A program made the position numbers and the translations under genes. A stretch of 64,000 bases of DNA from NCBI GenBank assembly GCA_009782915.1, contig WRIC01000005.1, positions 40,898 through 104,897 on the forward strand. Reading direction: 5' to 3'. This stretch comes from Propionibacteriaceae bacterium (GTDB lineage Bacteria > Actinomycetota > Actinomycetes > Propionibacteriales > Propionibacteriaceae). Positions 1 through 8,806 of the stretch are shown piece by piece. Below the pieces are notes generated by a model, which worked only from the letters and a program-made list of their open reading frames with translations, ran no database searches and was not told the origin of the DNA. The number at the start of each line of letters is the position of its first letter. Position 1 is the stretch's first letter.

Positions 1-498
1 TTCCTTAACCGCGACAATGTTCTCGATTTTGCTGAGTTGGCCGGCGGTCTCGGGCTCAATGTTGAGCTTCGTGCGACTCGGCACATTGTAGAGAATGATC
101 GGCAATGTGGTTTCTTTGGCGATCGCTGTGTAGTGGGCGACCAGGCCCGCCTGCGAGGTTTTGTTGTAGTACGGCGTCACCGACAAGATGGCGTCAGCAC
201 CGACCTCCTCGCATTTTCTTGTCAGATGCATCGCCTCGGCGGTCGAATTCGATCCGGCACCAGAAATAACCGGCACCCGTCCGTTCACAAACTCCACCGC
301 CGCTTTGATGGTGGCCACATGGTCATCAGTGAGAATCGTGGAGGATTCCCCTGTTGTCCCCAGGATGACCACGGCATCGATGCCTTCAGTGATCTGGAAC
401 TCAAGTAGTTCTCCCAGCTTCTCAGTATTCACCTCCCCAGTGGGCGTGAAAGGCGTTATCAGCGCAGTGGCTGCTCCGCGAAAAATGGGTTCTCTCAC
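1..498 (-). CDS. dapA: 4-hydroxy-tetrahydrodipicolinate synthase, 5' part (cut by window edge)
   Basis: Condenses pyruvate with aspartate semialdehyde, the first step of the lysine/diaminopimelate branch, in the cytoplasm. Only the first 166 residues are in the window. The GTG start at 498 follows an AAAGGAGG ribosome site (on the minus strand) at good spacing. The N-terminus reads MREPIFRGAATALITPF. The family motifs GTTGES (residues 47-52) and YNVPSR are visible, and the segment ends in IVAVKE, which carries the Schiff-base lysine. It is a class I aldolase TIM barrel, and the C-terminal half lies outside the window. It is divergent from hom (913) across a repeat-filled gap; with the aspartokinase at 7358, three aspartate-family steps lie within 9 kb. 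Confidence 0.95.
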   Translation of the reverse strand, partial: MREPIFRGAATALITPFTPTGEVNTEKLGELLEFQITEGIDAVVILGTTGESSTILTDDHVATIKAAVEFVNGRVPVISGAGSNSTAEAMHLTRKCEEVGADAILSVTPYYNKTSQAGLVAHYTAIAKETTLPIILYNVPSRTKLNIEPETAGQLSKIENIVAVKE

Positions 499-594
499 CG
501 TGATCCTCCTTTCTTGAGGTCGTGTACGCGCACCAGCGCGCAATTAATCCCCCTTATGCTACCCGACAACCCCATTCGACCCAACATGGACAAG

Positions 595-841
595 TGGGGG
601 ACGGTTCCTTTTCGACACATTCTTGTTCAGGTGTGTGACCAATGGAACCGATGTGTCATTCCGTGCAACGTCACGGAATCCAGACTCCCCAGTTGAACAG
701 CTATGGATTCTGGACCCTGTGACTTCGCACAGGGTGACAGTAAGCGAGATAGATGAGGAGACGCTGTGGGTGTTGGTGACAAACGCCCCGTCCCCTTTGT
801 TGGTGGGTGTTGGTGACAAACGCCCCGTCCCCTTTGTTGTC
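595..841. repeat. Palindromic repeat block between dapA and hom
   Basis: Three pieces fill this gap. At 595-650 a family B element has the core GGGGGACGGTTCC and an inverted GGAACC. At 655-738 a complete family A composite has a left stem starting GTCATTCCG and an opposed right stem ending CAGGGTGAC, joined by a spacer with CCAGA/TCTGG borders. At 768-841 a 37-bp unit containing GTGACAAACGCCCCGTCCCC is repeated twice in tandem. No convincing ORF lies here, and the hom promoter must lie downstream of about 840. Confidence 0.85.
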
Positions 842-912
842 AGCTAGTCGCCTGAGTAGGGGATAATAGAACACGAACTACCAAAGACTCAGGATGTGAA
901 GGAGGTCGACCA

Positions 913-1956
913 GTGGAATACAACTACAATCTTGCGCTCATCGGATTTGGGAATGTTAACCGTACTCTTGCGGAGATCATTCAACGCGATGGCAACGTAC
1001 TTGCCCAGGAACTGGGATTCACTCTTCGTGTTACTGCCATCACAGACCTCCGGTTCGGCTCAGTGGTCAACCCTGACGGAGTGGACCTCGATCGTGCGCT
1101 CGCCCTTGGTGCGGGCGAAACCTTTGCGGTGTTGGACGGTGGTCAGGAAACCTGCAACAACCAGGAGATCATCACCAGCGATGCTGCCGACATCATCGTT
1201 GAAGCCACGTTCACCAACCCCGAAGACGGACAACCTGCCTTGTCCCACGTACGGTGGGGTTTGGAGTCGGGAAAGTCTGTCTGCACCACCAACAAGGGAC
1301 CAGCTGCTTTTGCTGCTCGGGAACTGAGCGACCTGGCTGCTAAGAATGGTGTCCGCTTTGAGTGTGAGGGCGCTGTCATGAGTGGTACGCCGGTTCTTCG
1401 TTTGGCGACCGGGCCCATGAAAGGTGTGGGGGTGAGGGGTTTCTCGGGCATCCTCAACGGAACCAGCAACCATGTGTTCACTCGCATGGAGTCAGGGCTC
1501 AGCCAAGGTGATGCGATCACTGAAGCCCAAGAATTGGGTTACGCCGAAGCTGACCCCACAGCAGACATTGGTGGATCGGATGTCCGATTGAAGGTCACCC
1601 TTCTCGCCAATGAACTGTGGGGAACAGAACTCACCACCAAGGATGTCCCCACCCAGGGAATCACCTCGATCACCCACGAGAAAATCGAAGAAGCATCCGC
1701 CCAGGGTGCCCACTGGAAACTCATTGGCCAAGCCCAACGCGACGCAGCAGGAAACATCACTGCTTCGGTTGGTCCCCAGATGCTCCCCAGCGATCACCCC
1801 CTGGCTGGCATCTCCGGGGCCACTAATGCGGTCATGTTCGACACTAAATATCTCGGCCCAGTCACCATCTCCGGCCCCGGAGCCGGTCGCGAAGAAACCG
1901 CGTACGCCCTACTCAGCGACATCGTCGCCATTGATGGGTTTTATCGTTCTCAGTAG
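913..1956 (+). CDS. hom: Homoserine dehydrogenase (short form, no ACT domain)
   Basis: Reduces aspartate semialdehyde to homoserine with NAD(P)H, the branch point to threonine and methionine. The GTG start at 913 follows GAAGGAGG at 898-905. The product is 347 aa: an N-terminal Rossmann fold (ALIGFGNVN near residues 8-16), then the homoserine dehydrogenase catalytic domain with GILNGTSNH, ELGYAEADPTADI and the GPGAGREET segment. The C-terminal ACT regulatory domain of the roughly 430-residue actinobacterial enzymes is absent, so feedback control by threonine through that domain is not expected. The gene ends directly before a repeat array. Assignment is firm; the cofactor preference is not visible. 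Confidence 0.93.
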   Translation: MEYNYNLALIGFGNVNRTLAEIIQRDGNVLAQELGFTLRVTAITDLRFGSVVNPDGVDLDRALALGAGETFAVLDGGQETCNNQEIITSDAADIIVEATFTNPEDGQPALSHVRWGLESGKSVCTTNKGPAAFAARELSDLAAKNGVRFECEGAVMSGTPVLRLATGPMKGVGVRGFSGILNGTSNHVFTRMESGLSQGDAITEAQELGYAEADPTADIGGSDVRLKVTLLANELWGTELTTKDVPTQGITSITHEKIEEASAQGAHWKLIGQAQRDAAGNITASVGPQMLPSDHPLAGISGATNAVMFDTKYLGPVTISGPGAGREETAYALLSDIVAIDGFYRSQ

Positions 1957-1963
1957 AAGGACT

Positions 1964-2450
1964 TCTGGACCCTGCGACTTCGCGCAGGGAGACGGGGTTG
2001 GAGCGCAGGGAGACGGGGTTGGAGCGCAGGGAGACGGGGTTGGAGCGCAGAGAGACGGGGTTGGGTTGCGCATAGCAGGGAGACGGAGTTGGCAGTGTGT
2101 CAAAACACCCCCGTCCCCTGTGACACACCGCCGTTTCCCTGCCACCGCACCGCCGCTCCGTCCTGCCACTGCTCCACCGTCGCCCTGCCACCGTACGGCC
2201 GTACCGCTGTCACCCTGCGCGAAGTCGCAGGGTCCAGAAATCACATTTGAACAACTGTGGAGTCTGGATTCCGCGACTACGCACGGAATGACCAGCAGGT
2301 GACTATGGAGTCTGGATTCCGCGACTACGCACGGAATGACCAGCAGGTGACTATGGAGTCTGGATTCCGCGACTACGCACGGAATGACCAGCAGGTGACT
2401 GTGGAGTCTGGATTCCGCGACTACGCACGGAATGACCAGCGGGTGACTCG
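1964..2450. repeat. Repeat array: half family A, 21-bp tandem, family B hairpin, 48-bp tandem
   Basis: No gene is supported between hom and the next CDS. A family A half element at 1964-1993 starts 8 nt after the hom stop. It grades into about four 21-bp units (GCAGGGAGACGGGGTTGGAGC type, about 1984-2065). At 2095-2128 a family B element has perfect 8-nt arms GTGTGTCA/TGACACAC around a CCCCCGTCCCC core. A full family A composite at 2209-2292 leads into four tandem 48-bp copies of its right half (2257-2450), each carrying GGATTCCGCGACTACGCACG. The 48-bp period keeps a reading frame of 16-residue repeats open, but there is no ribosome site and I do not call it coding. Confidence 0.85.
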
Positions 2451-2461
2451 ATGACGGTGGA

Positions 2462-3385
2462 CTAGCTACCGATGTCGATGCGGGTCTGCCAGTATTGGGC
2501 TGATTTTTCGTTGAGGATGGTGTAGAGGTTGGTGATGTTGTCGAGGGCTTCCTGCTCCTCGGGGGTGGGTACAGCATTTTGTTTAGTGGAACCCTTGAGG
2601 GAGGGGATGAAGAAATCAACACTCGGGTCGGGCAGGTAGTCGTCCGGGTATCCACCACTGGAGTCGGTGTGCCACCACTGGTTGAGGGCCTCCTGGCTTT
2701 GGGGATCAAAATTCGGGCAGGAACCCAGTAGGGAACGCAGTTCTTTCTCTGTGATCGTGACAGGCAGAGAAACCATAGGCCAATCCTTCACATCAGGATC
2801 CTCCACAGCCTCGGAATCCTCCACCATCGGCCAGCCGTGGTTTCTGGCACAATCCGCCCACAGATTATTAGCTTCCACCTGTTTGAGAACAAGGAAAGAA
2901 TCCATCGACAGTGTTCCCCAGGCGGCATGAGAATCGTAGCCTGATCTTTCCAAACAGATCGTGTACGCAACGGTGTAATCGACACCATCGAGCATCAGCC
3001 CAGGGGAATTGCCATGGGAGAAGAATTCTTGAGCTGCCGCCCAAGCAACAGGGTCATCCTCGGACCCATGAGTTTCCGACCAGCGAAGAGTGCCACCCTC
3101 GGGACTACGGACCATCAGCCAGTGATCACCAGTGAACTGGACAACAGCCGGGTGACCATCATGGTTGTTCACCAGAGCAACCGGTAGCTCAGCCTCAGAC
3201 AAGCAGTCGTGGAAAATCTCTGCAGTAAGAACTAGATCATCAGCGGAAACAGTAGGAACAATAGCGGTCGGGGAAACCGTGGTTTCCACCTCATCAGGAA
3301 CACAGGCTGACAGAAACACCACCATCAGCGCTGCCACCATCAGGGAGACCATTGTCCCCAATCGCCGCGGATGTGTTTGGCCCAT
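2462..3385 (-). CDS. Predicted lipoprotein of unknown function
   Basis: About 307 aa. An N-terminal signal peptide ends in the lipobox LSAC, so the mature protein should be anchored to the outer face of the membrane. The mature part is rich in Asp/Glu, Trp and Pro and has scattered cysteines; I recognise no domain. Several starts are possible within 9 nt (TTG 3394, GTG 3391, ATG 3385); I chose the ATG, with GAGG upstream inside the end of lysS. It starts a few nt after lysS stops (3398), so the two are probably cotranscribed and translationally coupled. A shared function is not implied. Confidence 0.75.
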   Translation of the reverse strand: MGQTHPRRLGTMVSLMVAALMVVFLSACVPDEVETTVSPTAIVPTVSADDLVLTAEIFHDCLSEAELPVALVNNHDGHPAVVQFTGDHWLMVRSPEGGTLRWSETHGSEDDPVAWAAAQEFFSHGNSPGLMLDGVDYTVAYTICLERSGYDSHAAWGTLSMDSFLVLKQVEANNLWADCARNHGWPMVEDSEAVEDPDVKDWPMVSLPVTITEKELRSLLGSCPNFDPQSQEALNQWWHTDSSGGYPDDYLPDPSVDFFIPSLKGSTKQNAVPTPEEQEALDNITNLYTILNEKSAQYWQTRIDIGS

Positions 3386-3397
3386 GATCACCAATCC

Positions 3398-4915
3398 TCA
3401 ACCAGCGGGCCTCAGGAGCGGGAACAAAATAGTCTCGCGGATACCCACACCAGTGAGCAACATCATCAGCCGATCCATGCCAACCCCTACCCCACCCATG
3501 GGTGGTGCGCCACATTCCAAGGCCCGCAGGAAATCCTCATCAAGTTGCATTGCTTCCGGGTCACCACCAGCAGCGCGCAACGACTGCTCCACGAGTCGTT
3601 CACGCTGAATCACTGGATCAATCAACTCAGTGAAACCCGTACCTCTTTCCACTCCACCAATGATCAAATCCCAGGCCTCCACCAAACGAGGGTCCTCAGG
3701 GTTCAACCGGGCCAGTGGTTGGGCGATTGCTGGGAAATCATAGACAAAGGTGGGTTGAATCAACGAATGCTCAGCGAGCTCTGAATAGAGCTCCATCGCC
3801 ATCTTGCCCTGGTCCAGTTTCGGATCATAGGTGATCTCTAGTCGATCAGCATAGGCATGCAGTTGCTCCAGGGGGGTATCCGCGCTGACATGCTCACCAA
3901 CAGCCTCAGAAACCAGATCGAAAAACTTCACCCGGCGCCACTGACCATCCAAATCAATCACCGAGTCACCGAACTCAAGTTGCCTATGCCCCAAGGCGGC
4001 ATCAGCTGAATTCTGAATCAGCCTCTGCGTGGTGTCAGCCACCGTCCACTGATCCCCCCAGGCTGCATAAAACTCGAGCATCGAAAACTCGGCAGAATGA
4101 GAAGAATCGATCCCCTCGTTGCGGAAGATACGCCCAATCTCGTACACCCGCTCCGCTCCACCAACCATCGCCCTCTTCAGGTAGAGCTCCAAAGCGATCC
4201 TCAACGTCATATCGATATTGAAAGCATTCAAATGGGTGTGGAAGGGTCGCGCAGTTGCCCCACCATGAAGAAGCTGAAGAACAGGGGTTTCAATCTCCAA
4301 GAATCCCTCCAAGTCCAGGGTCTCACGGATCGCCTTCATCACCGCCGAACGCTGGCGCACCATCAACCGCGACTCCTCGCGTACCACCAGATCGGAGTAA
4401 CGCTGACGAACCCTGGTTTCCTCCGAAAGATCCTTATGCAGTACGGGCAAAGGTCGCAAAGCCTTCGATGCCATCGCCCAGGTGGAGACCATCACCGACA
4501 GCTCACCACGCTTGGAGGCGATCACTCGACCAGTCACCGAAACAAAGTCGCCCAAATCAACATCCGACTTCCAATCCTCCAGGCGCTGTTCCCCAACCTC
4601 CGCCAAAGAAATCATCACCTGCAACCGCTCACCGGAAGTCTCAGCAGTGAACCCGCCTTGCATAGTGGCGAAACATAGCTTGCCGGTGTTGCGCAGGAAG
4701 ATCACTCGCCCGGCAACACTCACCACCTCTTGGGTCTCCTCACCAGCTTCCAAGTGGCCCCACCGCGCGCGTACCTCAGCTAAAGAATGGGTGATCTCCA
4801 CATCTGCAGGATAAGGCGACGTGCCCTGATCCAGCAGGCGAGTGCGCTTATCGAGGCGGACCTGCATCTGCTCATTGAGGTCTGCTGGCTCGAAAGTGAG
4901 GGGCTGTTCAGTCAC
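3398..4915 (-). CDS. lysS: Lysyl-tRNA synthetase, class II
   Basis: Charges tRNA-Lys. 505 aa from the GTG start at 4915, normal for bacterial LysS. An N-terminal OB-fold anticodon-binding domain (about residues 55-160) precedes the class II catalytic core with motif 2 (RIFRNEGID) and the C-terminal motif 3 segment GVGVGMDRLMMLL. An upstream in-frame extension to 5356 exists, but it overlaps the divergent gene at 4985 and has no LysS homology. A GGGAGGG sequence 12 nt upstream could be the ribosome site; its spacing is long. The lipoprotein gene follows within a few nt. Confidence 0.95.
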   Translation of the reverse strand: MTEQPLTFEPADLNEQMQVRLDKRTRLLDQGTSPYPADVEITHSLAEVRARWGHLEAGEETQEVVSVAGRVIFLRNTGKLCFATMQGGFTAETSGERLQVMISLAEVGEQRLEDWKSDVDLGDFVSVTGRVIASKRGELSVMVSTWAMASKALRPLPVLHKDLSEETRVRQRYSDLVVREESRLMVRQRSAVMKAIRETLDLEGFLEIETPVLQLLHGGATARPFHTHLNAFNIDMTLRIALELYLKRAMVGGAERVYEIGRIFRNEGIDSSHSAEFSMLEFYAAWGDQWTVADTTQRLIQNSADAALGHRQLEFGDSVIDLDGQWRRVKFFDLVSEAVGEHVSADTPLEQLHAYADRLEITYDPKLDQGKMAMELYSELAEHSLIQPTFVYDFPAIAQPLARLNPEDPRLVEAWDLIIGGVERGTGFTELIDPVIQRERLVEQSLRAAGGDPEAMQLDEDFLRALECGAPPMGGVGVGMDRLMMLLTGVGIRETILFPLLRPAG

Positions 4916-4972
4916 AGAGAAAGAATACCCTCCCCAGAGGTGAAACCATGAACTTGATGACTCGAAATGCCG

Positions 4973-4978
4973 TACAGT
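4973..4978 (+). promoter_or_regulatory. -10 box of a leaderless promoter
   Basis: TACAGT ends 6 nt before the ATG at 4985, the spacing expected when transcription starts at the start codon. No ribosome site is present. This decides for ATG 4985 over the upstream in-frame ATG at 4967. Confidence 0.5.
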
Positions 4979-4984
4979 CATGAC

Positions 4985-5785
4985 ATGGACCCTCGCCTGA
5001 TCCGTGATCGTGAACGCACAAACGGATGGATTGTGCAGGTGGAGGGCATCGATCAGTCGTACGTGGATCTCGACGACCCCACCTATCTTGGGTTCGACTA
5101 TGTAGAGCGGATTGTTGACATCATTGATCTGGTTTACCCGGCGCCACAACGGATCACAGCCATCCATGTGGGTGGGGCCGGGATGACGATCCCGCGCTAT
5201 CTTACCCACACTCGCCCCACGTCTGGACAGGTCGTTTTCGAGCCGGATGCTTCCCTCACCCAGGCAGTACGCGAGGTGGCTCCCCTTGTGCGTCACAGCG
5301 GGATCAAGGTACGTGCACAGGATGGGCGTACCGGAATCAAAAAACTTCCAGACCACTACAGTGATGTGATCGTGGTTGATGCTTTCGCTGGTTCAGCTGT
5401 GCCAGCTGACCTGGGAACAGTGCAATGGTTTGCCGAAGTGGCAAGGGTCCTCACCGCCCAAGGGACACTGATCATGAACCTCACCGACCTGGCCCCCTTC
5501 GCTTATTCGCGACGAGTCCTGGCGGGGATTATTGACCACTTCACTGGGGTTGTTGTGGGTGCTGAACCCTCCACCTGGAAGGGACGGCGTTTCGGCAATC
5601 TCGTTGTTGGGGCTGGTCCTTTGATCGATCCTCATCTGCTTGGGCGCACAGCAGCCGGAGGTGTTTTTCCGTACCGATTGATCTACGGCCTGGAACTGGC
5701 CAGGTGGGTGGGCAAGGCACAACCATTCACCGATCAGGATTGCGAGTCTTCACCGAAGGCGGGTTCCCCACCCATGTTCCGTTGA
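4985..5785 (+). CDS. Spermidine synthase-like methyltransferase-fold protein
   Basis: 266 aa. A Rossmann-like SAM/aminopropyltransferase core is visible: HVGGAGMTIPR (motif I, about residues 55-65), an acidic VFEPD strand end, and DVIVVDAFAGSAVP, where spermidine synthases carry their catalytic Asp. Many actinobacteria have such proteins, annotated as spermidine synthase or fused MFS/spermidine synthase. This one lacks the membrane part, and polyamine activity is unproven. It is divergent from lysS with about 70 nt between starts. The C-terminus after the fold is short and polar. Substrate unknown. Confidence 0.75.
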   Translation: MDPRLIRDRERTNGWIVQVEGIDQSYVDLDDPTYLGFDYVERIVDIIDLVYPAPQRITAIHVGGAGMTIPRYLTHTRPTSGQVVFEPDASLTQAVREVAPLVRHSGIKVRAQDGRTGIKKLPDHYSDVIVVDAFAGSAVPADLGTVQWFAEVARVLTAQGTLIMNLTDLAPFAYSRRVLAGIIDHFTGVVVGAEPSTWKGRRFGNLVVGAGPLIDPHLLGRTAAGGVFPYRLIYGLELARWVGKAQPFTDQDCESSPKAGSPPMFR

Positions 5786-5820
5786 GTTGTTCCGTTGAAC
5801 GGCATGGGTGATATGCAACA

Positions 5821-6765
5821 ATGGACACCATGGTGGACACCACAGGTCACACATTCGATCAGCTGTCAGGCAATGTTCCTGAGTCAGCGGTGGTCGTACC
5901 GATCATTCGTCGTGTCAACAATGCGGAGTTGAAGAAAGCCTTGCGTCTGGCAAAAAAAACTACTCGGGCAAAAACCGCACAGTCCACCCATCGGCAGGAA
6001 GCTAAGAAATCTCCGGACCCCGCGCCACTTCATCCACCCGTGGACACCACGGTTGCCCTCCCACCACAAACCCCGGAACTCAATTCGCTCATCCCCACGA
6101 CGTGGGTGGATTCCCAACCTCTCAGTGACAACCCTGTGACACCAGACAAAACGGTGGAGAAGAAGACGAAAAAGACAAAGGTGTCCAAGAATAAAGCCGA
6201 TGACAAACCTCGCAAGTATTGGGGGGTTCCGCTTGTCCTGATCACCACCTTCCTGTTGTTGTGTAGCGGAGCTGGTGTCTTCCTTGCATCGAACGCCATC
6301 GCACAGGCCCGCTACCCAGCGGTGATCGCCTCACCTCACACCATGGGAACACTAGAGATTCCACGGTTTGGCTCCAGCTACGCCATCCCTATCCTGCCCG
6401 ATACTTCCTTGGCTTCTTTGCGTAGCGGAGTGGGATGGTACGAGGGGACCGGGGAGGCTGGCAACTATGGGAATTTCGCTCTGGCTGGGCACCGACTCGG
6501 ATGGGGCCAACCTTTCTACCGGCTCGGTTCTCTCGAGGCTGGTGATGAGATCTGGGTAACGATCGAGGACACTCGCTACACCTACACTGTCATCAAGGGT
6601 CCCACGAGTGTGTCGAGCACGGATAACGATGTTTTGGCTGGTGTTCCTGGGGACCCGGAGCGGCGCCCCACCAAGGCGCTCATTACTCTCACCACGGCGG
6701 CAACATGGCTCCCCTCCCCTGAGCGAGTGGTTGTCATCGGTGAACTAGTCTTGCCCTCACCCTAG
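5821..6765 (+). CDS. Class E sortase-like membrane protein lacking the catalytic cysteine
   Basis: 314 aa. A basic, Pro/Lys-rich cytoplasmic region (about 1-135) is followed by one membrane segment (about 137-160) and an extracytoplasmic sortase beta barrel. The catalytic His is present in ALAGHR (H224) and the Arg in SPERVVVIG (R302), nine residues after the place where class E sortases have the TLTTC cysteine. Here the codons read ACC ACG GCG GCA, giving TLTTAA with Ala at 293. Known sortases need this Cys for transpeptidation, so this is either an inactive, scaffolding or substrate-binding homologue or a decaying gene. The reading frame is intact. No LPxTG-type substrate gene is visible nearby. 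Confidence 0.8.
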   Translation: MDTMVDTTGHTFDQLSGNVPESAVVVPIIRRVNNAELKKALRLAKKTTRAKTAQSTHRQEAKKSPDPAPLHPPVDTTVALPPQTPELNSLIPTTWVDSQPLSDNPVTPDKTVEKKTKKTKVSKNKADDKPRKYWGVPLVLITTFLLLCSGAGVFLASNAIAQARYPAVIASPHTMGTLEIPRFGSSYAIPILPDTSLASLRSGVGWYEGTGEAGNYGNFALAGHRLGWGQPFYRLGSLEAGDEIWVTIEDTRYTYTVIKGPTSVSSTDNDVLAGVPGDPERRPTKALITLTTAATWLPSPERVVVIGELVLPSP

Positions 6766-6791
6766 GGTCTCTCAGTCTTCCCGGCTCCCAC

Positions 6792-6797
6792 TAGACT
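6792..6797 (+). promoter_or_regulatory. -10 box of leaderless pyrE promoter
   Basis: TAGACT lies 7 nt upstream of the ATG at 6805, with no ribosome site between them. This fits a leaderless transcript and favours ATG 6805 over the GTG at 6799. Confidence 0.5.
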
Positions 6798-6804
6798 GGT
6801 GTGC

Positions 6805-7353
6805 ATGTCTGATCGTGATGCGCTAATAAATGCTGTTCGCACCCATGGAGTCGTCCATGGGCGGGTCACTCTTGCCTCGGGGCGCGAAGCTAATTATTAC
6901 GTTGATATGCGCAGGGTCACTCTCGATGGGTATGCTGCTCCACTCGTGGGCCGTGTCATGCGCGAACTCACCGCTGATTGGGAGTATGACTGTGTGGGTG
7001 GTCTGACTTTGGGAGCTGACCCTGTTGCCACAGCAATGCTTCACTGCGCAGCTCACAGCGGTGAAACCTTGGACGGGTTTGTCGTACGCAAGGAGGCCAA
7101 AGCTCACGGCATGCAACGCCAGATTGAGGGACCATCCATTGAGGGGCGCCGCGTTCTGGTGGTGGAGGATACCTCAACCACGGGTGGTTCGGTGATGAGG
7201 GCCGTCGAAGCTGTCCGCGGTGGTGGGGGCATCGTGGTGGGTGTGGCTGTGGTTGTTGATCGCGCAACAGGGGCCAAGGAAGTGATTGAGGCCGAAGGGT
7301 TGACCTATAGGGCGGCCCTGGACCTGGCAGATCTGGGTTTGGATAAGGAGTGA
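6805..7353 (+). CDS. pyrE: Orotate phosphoribosyltransferase
   Basis: Transfers phosphoribose from PRPP to orotate, giving OMP in UMP synthesis. 182 aa from ATG 6805, the usual length. The PRPP-binding loop VLVVEDTSTTGGS is seen about residues 112-124, the N-terminal segment has LASGREANYYVDMR, and the catalytic-loop region RKEAKAHGMQRQIEG follows the family pattern. The gene is monocistronic or followed by the aspartokinase 4 nt later, which has its own ribosome site inside the pyrE end. Assignment is firm. Confidence 0.94.
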   Translation: MSDRDALINAVRTHGVVHGRVTLASGREANYYVDMRRVTLDGYAAPLVGRVMRELTADWEYDCVGGLTLGADPVATAMLHCAAHSGETLDGFVVRKEAKAHGMQRQIEGPSIEGRRVLVVEDTSTTGGSVMRAVEAVRGGGGIVVGVAVVVDRATGAKEVIEAEGLTYRAALDLADLGLDKE

Positions 7354-7357
7354 CATC

Positions 7358-8677
7358 ATGGGTGTTCGAGCAGTGAAATTTGGCGGTACGAGCCTGGCTA
7401 GCGCATCGCAAATCCGCAAGTGCATGGACATTGTCCAGGCACACCCTGATCGCAAATATGTGATCGCGTCGGCACCAGGCAAGCGTTCCGCTGATGATGA
7501 GAAGATCACAGACCTGCTCTATCAGTTGTACGAGCAACGCAGTGGGGACTATGCACACACCTGGTCGAAGATTTGTTTGCGCTTCACCGAGATCGCCGAG
7601 GACCTTGGTGTTGATGCTTCGAAGGTGGACTCTGCTCTGGGGGAGATTGATTCACACCTGGGGCCTGACACCAGTGTGGACTATTGCGCTTCGCGTGGGG
7701 AATATCTCAATGCCATGATCATCGCCGCTCACTTGGGTTGGTCGTTTATTGACGCAGCTGAGGTGGTTCGATTCTCAGACTCTGGTGAATTCCTGGCCGA
7801 GGAAACAAATGATCTCCTGGGAGAGGCTCTGCGCACCCATGATCATGCGGTGATTCCGGGCTTCTATGGCGCGACACCATCAGGGGAGATCAAGACTTTT
7901 TCTCGCGGTGGCTCCGATGTCACTGGAGCTCTCGTGGCACGCGCCACCCAGGCCAGTGTCTATGAGAATTGGACCGACGTGTCGGGGATTCTCACAGCTG
8001 ACCCACGGATTGTTGACAATCCGCTACCCATCCCACGTATCTCCTACACTGCGTTGCGCCAACTGACCTACCTGGGCGCCTCGGTCCTCCATGAGAACGC
8101 TATCTATCCCGTACGACGAGCCAATATCCCCACCCACATTCGCAATACGAATCAGCCCCAGGACCCGGGAACCTGGATTCAGGGGGAACCTTTTGCAGGA
8201 AGCTCCCTTGCTGATGCTTCACCAGCAACACCACAAAAAATGATTGGTCTTGCTGGACGAACCAATTGCCTAGCACTGACCGTACGTAAGGTTCAATGGA
8301 GTGGCTCCTTGGGTGTTGGAGCCCAACTACTGAATCTCTTCGACGAGGCTCGCATTGCTGTGGACCTCGTGGTCACTAGCGTTGATTCATGGACCTTTAT
8401 CTTTCGTGGGGACACCTCCACGAAGGAATCGGTGATGGCCAAGATCGGTAGCCTCGACCCTGATTCCATGGAGGTCCGTGAGAACCTCGCCTTGGTTGGT
8501 GTCGTCACCACCGGTACCCTGCCACGTGCTAAGACAACATCCGCCATCAATCAATCCCTGGCTGAAGCAGGAATTGATGTCTTTCTCGACTCATCGGCTG
8601 AGTCCATGCATGTCGTTGCTGTTGATTCGCTTCGCTACGAAGATGCCGTACGCTCGATCTATTCTGTTTTAACTTAG
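7358..8677 (+). CDS. Aspartokinase (monofunctional, with C-terminal ACT domains)
   Basis: Phosphorylates aspartate, opening lysine, threonine and methionine synthesis. 439 aa. The kinase signature KFGGTS is at residues 7-12 and SRGGSDVTG sits in the amino-acid kinase fold. The TYLGASVLHENAIYPVR segment resembles the AKIII/YclM branch rather than the actinobacterial lysC alpha/beta type. The last 150 residues look like tandem ACT domains, so allosteric inhibition by lysine or threonine is expected but the ligand cannot be read off. AAGGAG precedes the ATG, within the end of pyrE. Together with dapA and hom it completes an aspartate-family group; asd is not in the window. Confidence 0.92.
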   Translation: MGVRAVKFGGTSLASASQIRKCMDIVQAHPDRKYVIASAPGKRSADDEKITDLLYQLYEQRSGDYAHTWSKICLRFTEIAEDLGVDASKVDSALGEIDSHLGPDTSVDYCASRGEYLNAMIIAAHLGWSFIDAAEVVRFSDSGEFLAEETNDLLGEALRTHDHAVIPGFYGATPSGEIKTFSRGGSDVTGALVARATQASVYENWTDVSGILTADPRIVDNPLPIPRISYTALRQLTYLGASVLHENAIYPVRRANIPTHIRNTNQPQDPGTWIQGEPFAGSSLADASPATPQKMIGLAGRTNCLALTVRKVQWSGSLGVGAQLLNLFDEARIAVDLVVTSVDSWTFIFRGDTSTKESVMAKIGSLDPDSMEVRENLALVGVVTTGTLPRAKTTSAINQSLAEAGIDVFLDSSAESMHVVAVDSLRYEDAVRSIYSVLT

Positions 8678-8806
8678 GCGACTACCTCCTGGCCTGTGTG
8701 AACTGTCTGGTGGTGCTTGCGCAAGAACCACGTCGCGACTGAAGGGATTTCCTTCACTACGAACAATGGCGAGTTCCGTCCCACAAGTGTCATGATTCTT
8801 TGAATC

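Noticed and set aside
2257..2454. Open frame of four 16-residue repeats (MESGFRDYARND type)
   Set aside because: It is the translation of a 48-bp non-coding tandem repeat; no ribosome site, and the same stem is intergenic elsewhere.
4916..5356. 147-codon N-terminal extension of lysS
   Set aside because: Overlaps the well-supported divergent gene at 4985 and has no LysS similarity; the GTG at 4915 gives the normal length.
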